Of a stretch of DNA of 64,000 nucleotides, positions 1 through 11,237 are shown in pieces. Under the pieces are notes generated by a model. That model saw nothing but the letters and a program-made list of their open reading frames with translations, was not told the origin of the DNA and did no database searches. Position 1 is the first letter of the stretch. Each line of letters starts with the position of its first letter. The translations under genes and the position numbers were made by a program. Source of the DNA: Persicaria tinctoria (taxonomy: Eukaryota; Streptophyta; Magnoliopsida; Caryophyllales; Polygonaceae); the NCBI GenBank assembly GCA_037127255.1, contig JBANSL010000005.1:63239909-63303908 (forward strand), in the 5' to 3' direction.

Positions 1-1862
1 ATATATTTGTAATAGTAATGGAATCTTTAGCAAGAGAGCTCCACGAGGAAGCCCGAATGGAAGATGCTCTTGTAGGAATTAAACTAACACAAGCAGGTAC
101 CCCAATCCCGTTTTTAACCTTTGCAGACGACACTTTAATTTTCGCCAGAGCCTCACATAAATGTCTGGACACTATTAAAAATATGATGAATAACTTCTCG
201 AATATCTTGGGATTGACCATAAACTATCAAAAAAGCTCAATTCAATTCTCAAAAAATGTAAACCAAAACCTTGCTAGGTCTTTGGCCCAACAAATGAACA
301 TCCATATTTCTCAAGGTATGGAAAAATATCTAGGGATACTAATTATCAATGGTAGAGTAAAAAACAACGTATTTGATGAAGCTCTGCAAAGTCTTAAGAA
401 ACAGCTTCCAAAATGGAAAGCTTTTTCATTATCACAAGTAGAAAGGACTACTATAATCACAGCCAACCTTAGCCCTAAAACAAACTGTCTTATGCAAAGT
501 TTTCTCATTCCGAAAGGAGTGCTCCAATAAATTGATCAAATAAACAAAAACTTCTTCTGGAATAAGACTCGAAATGAAAGATACAATCCGCTAATTATTT
601 GGGAAAAGATATGTCAACCGAAAGAATTAGGTGGACTTGGAATAAGAACGACTGAGGAAAGAAACATTACCCTCCAAATGAAGCTCTTATGGAAAATCTA
701 TAATGACCAAAGTAATATTTGGGTTCAAAGTGATCAAAGAAAAATATCTTACTAATAGACAGATAAATGATCTTAATTTTCACAATACCTCCCGGCAATT
801 TGGACGTCTCCTCCATCTCAGAGAAACCTTTCAAAAAGGTCTTATTTGGATTGTGGGAGATGGCTCTTCCATTAATGTTTGGACGACCCTTAGATTGATA
901 AAAACTCCCTAAAACCCTATCAGAACCCCAATATGAAGATCTCTCAGAGTTTATTGAACCTGAGAAACATTGGAATACTCATATGCTTCACTAGATATTC
1001 CCATCCAATTTAGCTAAACCATCTCTGACATTAATATTCCAAAAACTAACACACCGGGCAAATTAATCTGGAAATATAGCAAGGATGGTGATTTTTCGAC
1101 GAAGTCGACATACAAAATTAAAGAATATAATGGTGCTCTTAGCATAGAATCTGGGTGGATTTGGAAGCTCCATCTCCCTCCAAGAACCCAAAATTTTGTT
1201 TGGAAAATTCTGACAGATTCTTTACCAACAAAGGCAAGACTGAATAGATTCTACAATCGAGTCCCGTCCCAATGCTGCCTCTGTAACCTTGAAGATGAAG
1301 ATGCTACTCAGTTATTCCTTAGATGTCAAATTTCGAAACAAATAATTAAAACATATGAACTCAAAACAAACACTTCATTTTGTTGCATCAACAACCCCAA
1401 CATCACTATGGAAAATATAGAACAAGTTAAAAGGAGTAACATGCAATTTGTAGATTTATGTCTAATTTGGCATAACATCTGGGAATTAAGGAACTCGGTC
1501 ATTTTTAAGAACAAAAATAAGAAGATACCAATACTATTACTCAACGAATCCTAAAATGTGTCCCTGACTAGAGAGAGGCTAGCCAAACCACCAATAAGAA
1601 ACAGAAGAAAAGACAAGGCAAGCACATCAAATGGACAAGGCCCCTAATCTCTGTCTACAAAATTAATGTAGATGGTTCGGTTGCAACGGATGGGGATTGT
1701 AAGATTGGGGGTATTACCAGAGACTGGAACGGTCATGTTGTGGAAATTTTCAATAGCAAAGTTGCTAAGGGATCTGTAATCCACACTGAATCCTTATCCA
1801 TGTACTTAGGAGTAGATCTAGCCAGAAGCAAAGGATGACAGAAGATCATCATTGAGGGTGAT
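1..1862 (+). pseudogene. LINE ORF2 3' part (RT C-terminus, zf-RVT, RNase H), LINE A left piece
   Basis: Remnant of a plant L1-type LINE ORF2, cut by the window start. Reading 18-530 holds the end of the reverse transcriptase with the FADD catalytic box near residue 36. Around 540-720 come the typical NPLI.W..IC and GGLGIR segments. About 1150-1330 encodes the zf-RVT region (VPSQC.LC, then D.DATQLFL.C). An RNase H-like start (KINVDGS) lies near 1660. Stops and frameshifts break the frame, for example the TAA at 528-530 and interruptions in 700-1060. The reading stops in the RNase H domain at about 1862, and its C-terminal part reappears at 10,360. The coding series is clearly LINE; it is not an active gene. 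Confidence 0.85.
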
Positions 1863-2383
1863 AACGCGGAACCTTGTCTACAACTCGGTTGATTCCACAG
1901 AAGACGTGAGAACAAGATACTCAATCAAATTGTTGTAGGAGAAACTGGATGTCCATGACAATCATCTCAATCTCCCAAGGGCAATGCTAGACACCACAAA
2001 TTGTTTTGATAACGGTGAGATTGTCACCCTCGACCTCAATACATCGCAAGCCCAAATCTCTAGCAGCCACAAGTGTCGAGTGGAGCGTCAGAGTTTCGAC
2101 CATCATCGGAGAGACGGAGCCACACTGTGAAGAGCCAGAAGACACAACCAAACCGGTGTGATCACGAATAACAAAACCAGTTGAGGCCAAACCTGAGGGG
2201 AGTCTAGAACCGTCAAAATTGATCTTGAAGTGGTTGACTACTGGTTTCGACCATCTAATATTTTTCTTGCGTCTTGGTTTTGGTTGTTCTTGAGTCGTTG
2301 TAGTGTCCATATCTTCCCATAATAATGTTTTGGAGTCTTCTACTTGTTGCAATAATTGTCGTATATATGATTCTTGCTTCCTG
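1862..2383 (-). pseudogene. RNase H domain of a minus-strand LINE, LINE B left piece
   Basis: The minus frame 2352-1987 reads as a LINE RNase H-like domain: FKINFDGSR near residue 43, TGFVIRD, and EGDNL near the end. After a TAG where the family has Trp, the same frame continues (HCPWEIE..., then CSHVFCGINRVVDK) to about 1862, so the domain is nearly complete. The upstream part of the same protein lies beyond the CACTA element at 9588 and higher. The 3-bp CTG at 2381-2383 is the left target-site duplication of that CACTA. Confidence 0.8.
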
Positions 2384-2725
2384 CACTAGTACAAAAATTA
2401 CATTTTAACCCGTGATCTAATAGCCCGGATATAAAATATCCGAGATATAATATGCTTTCAAAGTTTCAAGTGATAATTAATGTATTTTCTTTTATTTTCG
2501 AAAACTTAAAAAAACATATAGCCCGGGCTATTATATATGGAGAATTTCAATACAACAAATATTAAAAACCCGGAGATAAAAAAAATCTGGCTATTATGTC
2601 AATCTAATAGCCCGGGCGCTTAATCAAGGACCCAAATTCGGACTAAAAGGTACCACCCAAAATATCAGGCGAAATTAAATATCCCATATTGTACAAAAGT
2701 CCGGGCTATTTTATGCGTCGCGCGA
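2384..2725. repeat. CACTA left terminal and subterminal repeats
   Basis: The 15-bp terminal repeat is followed by repeated AATAGCCCGG-type units in direct and inverted form, e.g. near 2419, 2518, 2609 and (inverted) 2702. In En/Spm-type elements such subterminal arrays are the binding sites of the TNPA-like protein. Assigning that role here is by analogy. Confidence 0.8.
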
Positions 2726-4585
2726 AAAAGAAAAATAAAGCGGTAGATCTAAAATTAAAAGAAAAATAAAGCGACAGATCTAAAAAAATTCAATGGGTAA
2801 GGGTTCCCAAATTGGAATCACAAACCCCAAATTGTCTGCCCCAAATCGAAATCCTCCCGCTGTCTCGCCGCCGGGGTAAGGGTTCTCTGTGTCTCGCCGC
2901 TCACTATCTGGCCGTCGGGGTAAGGGTTCTCTGCGTCTCTCCGCTCAGTCACGACCTCCCACCACCCTACCAAATCCCTGTCTCGCCGCTCACTGTCTTC
3001 GCCACCTCCTACCACACCCTTGTCTCGCCGACTTCACCAGCTCGCCACCATCGTCTCGCCGTCGGGGTCACGACCTCCCATCACCCTAAATTCAGACGTC
3101 GACGTCCTCGCCTCTCACCCTCTCTTCTCCCCTCATTTCTGGTGTTGCGCGCCCTTCGTCTCCACGGTAAGCTCTCATCTTCATCCTAATTTCTGGTGAG
3201 AATTACATCTTTGTCTCCCCTGTCCTACTCACCCTAAAGAGTGGAAATAGATTTGAAGGAGAGAGATTTATACGGTTATCTAAATTGGCATGTTCTTCCT
3301 GAAGTATACTTAATCTTCTATTATCATCTTTGGATTGGTTCTTTATTTTGGTTCTCCACTGTCCTACTGTTGAATATGGACTTGTGTACGTGCTGACATT
3401 TTGAAGGAGTTGGTGCTTTTGCTTTTTATTATGGTTCTTCAATATGTTCAGAATAAGGTCTAATTGTAGGGAGATGTACGTGCTACATTTTTCTGAGTTT
3501 CAAATGGCTAAAGGAATCTTTTATTTTGATTGTTTATTGGAGTAGTTATTTGCTGAACTAGTTTGGTGTGAGTTTGAAATGGCTACATTTTTCTGAGTTT
3601 GAAATGGCTAAGGGAATCTCCACTGTCCTACCATCTCTGTTTGCTTTAATCCATCTCTAACCCTTCACCCATTTATACAAAAACATAAAGATTTATTTAT
3701 TTTGCATAAGAACCCCATTTTGGGTGTTTTGAAATTGATATAAAGTGATATGCAATGTCCAAGCTAAGCAATTGAAGTTTACTAATTAACCAAGTGATGC
3801 TCTCTCTCTCTCTCTTGTTGAAATTGGACTTTAAAATCTCAATGCATGATCCATCATTGAAGTGAAATATATATTGAGATATTGGCATTTATTTCTTTTA
3901 TAGGTGTTCATCCGCCTATTCGAAGTTTGCAAGTTCGACTTTCATGAACCCCTAAATCTCAAGTCCATCATATAAGCACTAGAATCAAATTTCAATTTTT
4001 CAATTGTATATCAAAATATCTTCGTTTTTTATGATCAATATCATTTATTCAATTTCATATCTATATTTTGGTGAGCTGATTAAAACTATTTTATTGCTCA
4101 ATTGTAGATACTTGTGTGTGCCCTAAACCATATCCATAAGAACAAAAAAAGTTGTATCAGTTTGTGACCGAATGGAAGAAGTCAAAAAGGTACCCCACTT
4201 CCAACAACTCTCCACCATATGCAAAATGATATTACACATAACTTAATTAGCATCTCGATCATGGCAAAATGATCCCATATATAATTTTTCGTAAACTCTA
4301 ATGTTATGGTGTTGGATGATTTCTCATTGTGGCTTTATCTTATAAGTTACTCTAGGATCTCATTCTTCTTAATTCAAATTATATTTTCTTTATAACAAGA
4401 TGAAATATAAAATTATTACATTTTTTCTTTCCTTTTCATTCCACCTTTCTTTCACACGTGTACGTAGCTTTTCATTCTACCTTTGTTTACCTTTCTTTCA
4501 CAAGCTTACATGGTTATACTTTGTTTGCCATAGTTTCAAATTAGGATGATTTCAATATCATTCTTTCTTTTGTTGATGTTGTAGA
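2726..4585 (+). other. CACTA 5' leader region, no recognised gene
   Basis: 2812-3190 is locally GC-rich and built from repeats of TCTCGCCG and GTCGGGGTAAGGGTTC, unlike the AT-rich surroundings. It is probably the promoter and 5' leader of the transposase gene. The frames open through it encode only low-complexity Pro/Arg/Ser peptides. 3200-4585 is AT-rich with a short (CT)n at about 3798 and probably contains an intron. I see no conserved coding sequence in it. Confidence 0.4.
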
Positions 4586-6930
4586 ATGATAGATAAGTCA
4601 TGGATGTTAGCTAGTCGAATGTCGGCTGAATATGTAGATGGGGTAAAACAGTTTATCAAATTTGCACTTGAGCATGGTGCGGATCCAATGCAAATTATTT
4701 GTCCTTGCACGGAGTATGGGTATTTTAGGACATGTACGGTCGGCGATATAATGGATCATCTGATTTGTGAAGGAATTGATCCTAATTACAAAGTATGGAT
4801 ATTGCATGGAGAGAAGGCACCCACACACTCCGCTAGTTGTGACACAACAACTATTAACATGTCTGACATCGATGAAGGGGATCGAGGAGATATGATTCAT
4901 GATCTTGAGGAGATTCATAATGATCGTCCTGAAATGTTTGAAAATTTTGTTAACGATGCCCAAAGACCCTTATACCCTGGGTGTGTTAAGTTTACAAGAT
5001 TGTCTGCCGTGTTGAAATTGTACAACTTGAAGGCGGGCAATGGATGGACCGATAAGAGCTTCACTGCCTTACTTGAGCTTCTGAGATAAATGCTTCCAGA
5101 TGAGAATTGCCTTCCTAGTAGTACCTACGATGCCAAAAAGCTTATATGCTCCGTGAGGATGGATTATGTGAAGATACATGCTTGTCCAAATGATTGTGTT
5201 TTGTACCGAAAGGAATACGAATTCTTGGACACATGTCCGAATCCAGGTTGTGGTGAATCATGCTACAAGGCGAATGAAGCTCCATCTAAGGTGGTCTGGT
5301 ATTTTCCTATTCGAACAAGGTTTCGGTGTCTTTTCGGCAACCTTGAAGATGCAAAGAATTTAATTTGGCATGCAAATGGGCGAGAAAAAGATGGCAAGCT
5401 TCGACATCCAGCGGATTCTCTTCAATGGAAAAAAATTAACGAATTTTATCCCGAATTTGAAAAGGAAGATAGAAACCTCCGCCTTGCACTGTCTACAGAT
5501 GGAATGTGCCCTTATAGCACACTAAGTAGTACTCACAGCACATGGCATGTGGTACTAGTGATTTACAATCTTCCACCATGGTTGTACATGAAGCGCAAGT
5601 ATATGATGTTGTCTTTGTTGATTTCAGGGCCGAAACAACCGGGTAATGATATTGATGTTTATTTGGAACCACTTATTGAATATTTGAAGGACATGTGGGA
5701 AAATGGCATTAAAGTTCATGACGCAACATCGAAGTGAACAATTTCTTCTTAGAGCCATGTTATTTTGCACTATAAGTGATTTTCCGGCGTATGGAAATCT
5801 CACAGGATGCAGTACGAAAGGATACGAAGCTTGTCCGATTTGTGGGAAAAATACATATTATATATACTTGTCAGGCAGTCATAATAATATGTTTATCTTG
5901 GGCACCATAGGTTCTTACCTCTGAATCACCAATATCGAAGGCTCTATAAAGCTTTTAATGGATGCTCTATAGAGGAAAGAGATCCAACACCGTTGCTTGG
6001 AGAAGAGGTGTTCCGTATAGTCAAAGACATGAATATGAGATATGGGAAATTGTCCAAGAATGATGATGTAGATGGGTGGAAGAAGAGATCCATTTTTTTT
6101 TACCTTTCTTACTGGAGGAATCTTTTTGTAAGGCATTGTCTCGATGTAATGCACATTGAAAAGAACATTTGTGTCAACTTGGTTGGTACTTTGTTGAATA
6201 TGCCCGGGAAAACCAAAGATGGGATCAATGCTAGAAATGATTACAGATTGATGGAAGTTAGACAGGAATTAGCACCGCAAAAAAGAGGGTAGCAAACTTA
6301 TTTACCACCAGCTTGCTATACCCTCTCTAAAGAGAAGAAGAAAACAGTTTGTAAGTTTCTTAATAGTGTCAAGGTTCCTGATGGGTTCTCTTCAAACATT
6401 AGCAACCTTGTGTCCATGAAAGACTTGAAGCTAATCGGCCTGAAGTCTCATGATTGTCATGTGCTTATGCAATATTTGTTACCAGTGGTTATTCGTTCCA
6501 TATTGCCTAACCATGTGAGGCGAGCCATCATTAATCTTTGTTTATTTTTCAAGAGACTATGCAGTAAGGTCATCGACCCCTCCGAATTGCCTGGCATGCA
6601 AAAAGAGATTGAAGTCATTCTCTCTCAGTTTGAGATGTTCTTTCCCATGTCCTTCTTTGACATCATGGTCCATCTCACCGTTCACTTGGTTAGAAAGATT
6701 GAACTTTGTGGACCTGTATATTTGTGATGTTCTTTACCACTCTCCAATGGTCGAGTACTTCATACTCGACCATTGGAGAGTGGTTATGTGAAGGTTTCCG
6801 TAGTCACGCCTATAATGGGTGATGCAAAATTGCCATGCCCAATTGATGAGGCTAACCTCGTGAAAGACGGTGTATGTCAATTCCTTGCCTGGCCAGAGCA
6901 GCTTGTTATCACTTGCGATGTAAGTTATCC
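4586..6930 (+). pseudogene. CACTA TNPD-like transposase (Transpos_assoc, TNP2, DUF4218), disrupted
   Basis: The first segment (4586-5086) starts MIDKSWM and matches the transposase-associated domain, with C-P-C and HLICEGI-type motifs. An in-frame TAA at 5087-5089 replaces a sense codon between LLELLR and MLPDENCLP. 5090-5720 is the start of the TNP2 transposase (KIHACPNDCVLYR, then CPNPGCGESCYK). Frame changes occur near 5720 and 5897. 5910-6292 continues with HCLDVMHIEKN, followed by an in-frame TAG at 6290. 6293-6725 is DUF4218-like (KSHDCHVLMQ, then FFPMSFFDIMVHL). After a perfect hairpin (6736-6784) a further conserved stretch (PCPIDEANLV, then FLAWPEQLV) runs to about 6920. The protein would catalyse cut-and-paste transposition; this copy cannot make it intact. 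Confidence 0.85.
6736..6784. repeat. Perfect 22-bp inverted repeat with 5-nt loop
   Basis: Left arm 6736-6757, loop CTTCA 6758-6762, right arm 6763-6784, with no mismatch. It sits where DUF4218 normally continues after the GPVYL motif, so it breaks the transposase frame. It looks like a small templated foldback duplication, not an inherited feature. Confidence 0.85.
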
Positions 6931-7019
6931 ATCTTTTTAGTTGAATTTTATATTACCACTTTAAATAATTTATTTAGATTTCAATTTTGATCTTTGTTTT
7001 GTTATATTGAATTGACAAG

Positions 7020-8350
7020 GTCTCTAAACACTCTGAACATGAATCATTGAAGACATAGATGAAGAGAAAGACATTGACAGATGAATCTGGAACTGGTCCA
7101 AGTGATTTGGATGGAGTGCCAAGTAACTTGGTGACGTAAAATTGGATATTTGAAGAATTCACGGAAAAGCAAGTCAAACATATAGAAATTCCAAATGAAA
7201 TTTTTAAATATGAACATCTTGGTGTGGACATTGTGAGTGATGATATTGAAAGGTGGTTCTATAAGAAAGAGGTGACATCTTGTCATGTGTTGTTATACAT
7301 CAGGTCAGTACACATATAACACCTTACAGTGCTTTAAGTTCATTTGTACTTCATTTTTTCAACTATATATCTACGGCGTAATTGGGTGTATTTGTAGATA
7401 TTTATTTGACACTCATGAAGGAGTTGAAAACAAGTTCAAATTTATTTGCCCGAATCAAATTTCACCACACGATCAAAGCCTTGAACAAAGGGCCGCTTAT
7501 ATTGCAAATGCAATGGAAGGCGATATTAAAGGCCAACTCTTTTTTTTCACCATATCATTTTAGATAAGCACTCTCTAATGTGTAATGTGTATTATTTATA
7601 ATTTCACATATATGCATTCTCGATCATTTACATAAATAATATGAACTTGTAGTCATCACTGGGTGTTGTTTGTGATAAGCCCTCAGTTGGGTTCCGCCTA
7701 TTGGATTGATCCACAAGGTCAAAAAATACAACCAGATGCTGAGAAGTTAGTTGCGATGTAAGTGTTCTTTTATTATAAAAAATGATAATCACAAAATATT
7801 TTATTTCCTATTTCATATTTGCCTCTCCTGTAGCTTGAAGTTTTCAAGTTGCGCCTCTTTGTCCCCCTTTGTTCCTTCTATAATCTATATTATTTTTTAC
7901 AGGAGCTATAAGCTAAAATATTTCAAGTTGGGTAAGAAAACTCCTCGAAAAGAAACTTTGTGGCATGTTGTTAAGGTTCTGAATTAAAAAAAAATTCATT
8001 ACTTTTTTTTCTACAGATTATTTCCATGAAATGTATTGAATGTCATATTTACAATTATAATGTGTGTGACGTGTGGTATGATATGCAGTGTCCTCGTCAG
8101 TCTACCCAAACTGATTGTGGTTATTGTGTTTTAAAGTTTATGCGGGATATCATACATCGAGGATCTTGTATTATTCCACTCAAGGTATGAGTTTTCACTT
8201 TCTTATATGGTTGTGTCTTAACTAAGCTACTTCTTCATATAAATGAATGTTGTCTTCTTTTTCAGTGGTAGTGATGAGTCTACTTACCAAAACGAGGATA
8301 TTGATGAAATCCAAATAGAGTGGTTGGATAATTTGTTCACACTAATCATG
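7020..8350 (+). pseudogene. Ulp1-like (C48) cysteine protease gene carried by the CACTA
   Basis: Exon-like blocks on the plus strand encode a Ulp1/SENP-type protease domain. 7060-7300 is an acidic upstream segment containing one in-frame stop (TAA after SNLVT). 7400-7560 follows (FDTHEGVENKFKFICP, then HDQSLEQRAAYI). 7655-7760 gives HHWVLFVISPQ and YWIDPQGQ. 8092-8190 gives CPRQSTQTDCGYCVLKFM. The expected catalytic His, Asp, Gln and Cys are all visible. Ulp1 enzymes remove SUMO; copies inside CACTA elements are known in plants, but their role in transposition is not settled. The internal stop makes this copy doubtful as a working gene. Confidence 0.7.
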
Positions 8351-9189
8351 TAAGTAAGAATGCATTTCAATCTTATTGCTAGTTTTTTATTTTATAAATC
8401 ATCATTATGCGCCTTTTTTAATAGTTGTTTTTAATGTAGGAACTGAATACTCTCGCTCATCTCTCTATCAGTTTATCACAATGTATGTATAATCTCCTCC
8501 CTTTTATTCATTTTTTATTTCTTATAATCGTACAATGAGAAATAGACCATTAGTGGAGAGTAGAGATTTGGTGGTTGATGTAATTTTAGAAAGTGGATCT
8601 TTTTTTTTTTTGCGTGTAATGCATGATATGTATGTAGCTTCATGCTCATCTTTTTTATGTGCTCAAGTGATTCATTACTGGATGTTATTTGGTGCACTTT
8701 TGTTTTTGGGTAAGACATTATTCTTAGCGACTTCAAACTTTTTGGCGCATGTTATAGTTTTGGTTGTGAATGGACAAACAAATTCGAAGTCGGTAAAAGA
8801 CCTAAGAGGGGGGCAAAGAAATTTGGATTTGGTGTTCTAAAGGAAAGGTTGTGTGCCACTTTGCTTATGACAGTTTTTGGGTAGTTCAAGTCCTTTTTAA
8901 ACCTAATTTTATGTATTTGTCTTTGGATGAAGTAATGAAACTGTACTCTTTTGAGGATGATTTGTAGACGGTTGTATGGAATCTTAGTGTTTGGGATATT
9001 GTGTGCCAACTGCAAAGTGTTTTATTTGAATGTGGTTGAAATGTATGAAAAGCGCAGGGCCTTTGTTTGAATGTGTAAATTGCATATATGTACAGGTGGA
9101 ATATTAATAAAATAAAATGGTTATTAAAAAAATGCAAAAAAAAATAACCTGCACCTCATAAACTCCGGGGTATATAACGCTTTCCATGT

Positions 9190-9584
9190 AGTAGAATGAT
9201 AGCCCAAATAGCCCGGAGGTTATCTTAGGCTCCGACCTATATAGTCCATTTATATGGGCTATTAATCTATTATGAATCAAATAGCCCGTATATCAAACTG
9301 TCCGGGCTATTTGAGTGTGCTTCAATGGGATTTTTTATGGACGAAATAGCCCGTAGCTAAATATCCGGGCTATTTTATGCATATAATATTATAATAGCCC
9401 TGATGTTAAATAAAATTCGAGCTATTGCGCCAAAATTCCAACCTCTAATAGCCCGGGCGTGTGTTTTTTATGTCCGGGCTACATACCTATTATCACACCT
9501 ACTTGTTGCCCGAGCCATATTTGGATTATATTTGGGTTATATTTGATAAAGCGCCCAGGCTAAAAGATGATTTTTGTACTAGTG
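9190..9584. repeat. CACTA right subterminal repeats and terminal inverted repeat
   Basis: At least eight AATAGCCC or GGGCTATT units occur (near 9204, 9280, 9302, 9348, 9368, 9394, 9446 and 9474), ending in ATTTTTGTACTAGTG at 9570-9584. They mirror the left-end array, and their density is higher here. Confidence 0.8.
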
Positions 9585-9587
9585 CTG

Positions 9588-10358
9588 ATGTCTGCGTAGG
9601 TTTCGTCGTTGAAAATAATCTTATTCCTGATTGTCCATAATCCCCACCACATAGTAGCTAAAGAAGTTTTTTGTAGTTTGTTAAGCTTGGAGAATATGTC
9701 ATTTGTGATTTGTCTTATTGTTCGATCTACTTTGGTTGTTGTTTGTATGATTTGTCCAATTCTATTGTCAACTTTTTTAATCATCTGAAGTGCGTGATTA
9801 CAATAAGTGAACAAGTGCTCCGAGTCTTCAATCGAGTGGTTCCAAAAAAAATGCATAGCATGGGGACAACAACTCCCTTTTCAGCTAGTCTTTTTTTCGT
9901 TGGGCCGGGTACCATTGATAACAAGTTTTCACATAAAGTTCTTGACTTTCAGTAGGCTTTCCATTCTCCATATCCATGCAATGTCACTCTCTAGGTTTCT
10001 TTGATGGCTTGTAATCTTATCTAGTGCAGCCGAAGTCAAAAACCATCCATTTCGGCATTTTTACCAATAAATACGATCCTCGATCTCAAACATTGGGATT
10101 TTGATATTGACGATTTCTTCCACAATGTTGGAAGGGGCACTTGTTGTAGTCGATTTTCCATTGCTTATCTACACCTATGTAGGTTCCTACTTTGTCTTCC
10201 TCGTCGAATGAACATTTTGGTACTTTGTGATTTATGAGTTTTTCCCCTTCCATCCACTCATCTTTCCAAAATTTTATTGTCTTTCCATTTTCTACTTGTC
10301 AAATTAGGCCGTCTAGGAATTCATTTTTTAATTCCATTAGTTTAATCCATTGCCACGA
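9588..10358 (-). pseudogene. Minus-strand LINE zf-RVT region, LINE B right piece
   Basis: The minus frames read PGPTKKRLAEKGVVVP, then SIEDSEHLFTYC and TSLATMWWGLWTIRNKIIF. This is the zf-RVT region and the linker before RNase H of a plant LINE. It continues across the CACTA element into 2383-1862. The part above about 9960 is more decayed. No poly(A) end is visible at the low-coordinate side. Confidence 0.75.
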
Positions 10359-10359
10359 A

Positions 10360-10650
10360 GTCTGTGACTGTAAGCTATCAAGGCAACTGAAGACAAAGCC
10401 AAAGTGCCTTGGGAAATCCTAAGAGTAATGGAAAATATCAAAAGATCAAAGTCAGACTTCTCCATGATTCAATTTCAGCAATGTTTCAAAGAAGCCAACT
10501 CAGCTTCAGATTATATAGCTAGGAGTAATTTTTATCTTAACTTATGTACATTTCCTTTGAATAGGGAACTTTGTAACATCATCCGCATGGATGATCAGGG
10601 ATAATTCTTTCTAGAAGAATGTCATATTGGTTGCCTACTGTAAAAAAAAA
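10360..10650 (+). pseudogene. LINE A right piece: RNase H C-terminus and 3' end
   Basis: 10,404-10,604 encodes the end of a LINE RNase H domain (FKEANSASDYIAR, then LNRELCNIIRMDDQG). It closely matches the end of the other LINE at 36,888-37,178. It ends in TTGCCTACTGT plus about nine A, the same 3' terminus as that LINE (TTTGCCTACTGTT-A8). It is therefore the missing end of the plus-strand LINE that breaks off at about 1862. Confidence 0.75.
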
Positions 10651-11237
10651 GTCGTACATTTTGAGAATAATAACTATTTAGGCGATTGTTTACAAGTATT
10701 TGAATTTAAATGTAGCTTGGAGCTATTTTCTGCAACCAAATAAATATTTAAGACTATTTTCTACATTTTTTTATAGTTCACGCTATTAAGTGCAGCGAGC
10801 GACCCTAAAAATTGAGATATTGGACTATCTTTTACAATTTTCCCTACTAATAATCATTCAATTTTATCGTATAGCCAAATCAGCCCGTAATTCTGATCCA
10901 TGTAGGCACACAGGACCCCCAAATCCACTCACTAATCATACTCCGTATATTTAAAAGAAAGAAAATCTATATAGAAATAAAATACTCCAAAAGGTTTAAC
11001 ACTTTAAACAGGTTTTCTACATTTGACCAGCCACACCAAAAACAATCAAATCCTCAATCCTCATCTCTTGCGTTGCGTACGTGAGTAGGTTTTCATTAAT
11101 TAATTTATAATCATTTTTTTATAAGTTTAAAAATTCGTGTTCATCATATACACCCCAAATCATGTTAAAAAAGGTTAATTAATTTTTTTAAAACACTTAT
11201 TAGTCAAAAGAGTTGCACGTCGTTAAGGACATGGATA
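10651..11237. other. AT-rich intergenic DNA
   Basis: No ORF of note and no clear repeat structure. I see nothing I can assign. Confidence 0.5.

Larger units (their letters stand above)
2384..9584 (+). mobile_element. Complete CACTA (En/Spm) DNA transposon, 7,201 bp
   Basis: The left end starts CACTAGTACAAAAAT and the right end is its exact inverted copy, ATTTTTGTACTAGTG. CTG occurs immediately outside both ends (2381-2383 and 9585-9587), matching the 3-bp target duplication of CACTA elements. Both subterminal regions carry many copies of AATAGCCCGG in both orientations. Inside on the plus strand are a transposase-associated domain, a TNP2-type transposase, a DUF4218 region and a Ulp1-like protease. 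The element lies inside minus-strand LINE B, whose coding sequence continues on either side. Ends and TSD are intact, but the genes carry stops and frameshifts, so this copy could move only if another element supplied transposase. Confidence 0.95.

Noticed and set aside
2812..3189. 125-codon frame at the CACTA 5' end
   Set aside because: Low-complexity translation of TCTCGCCG repeats. More likely leader DNA.
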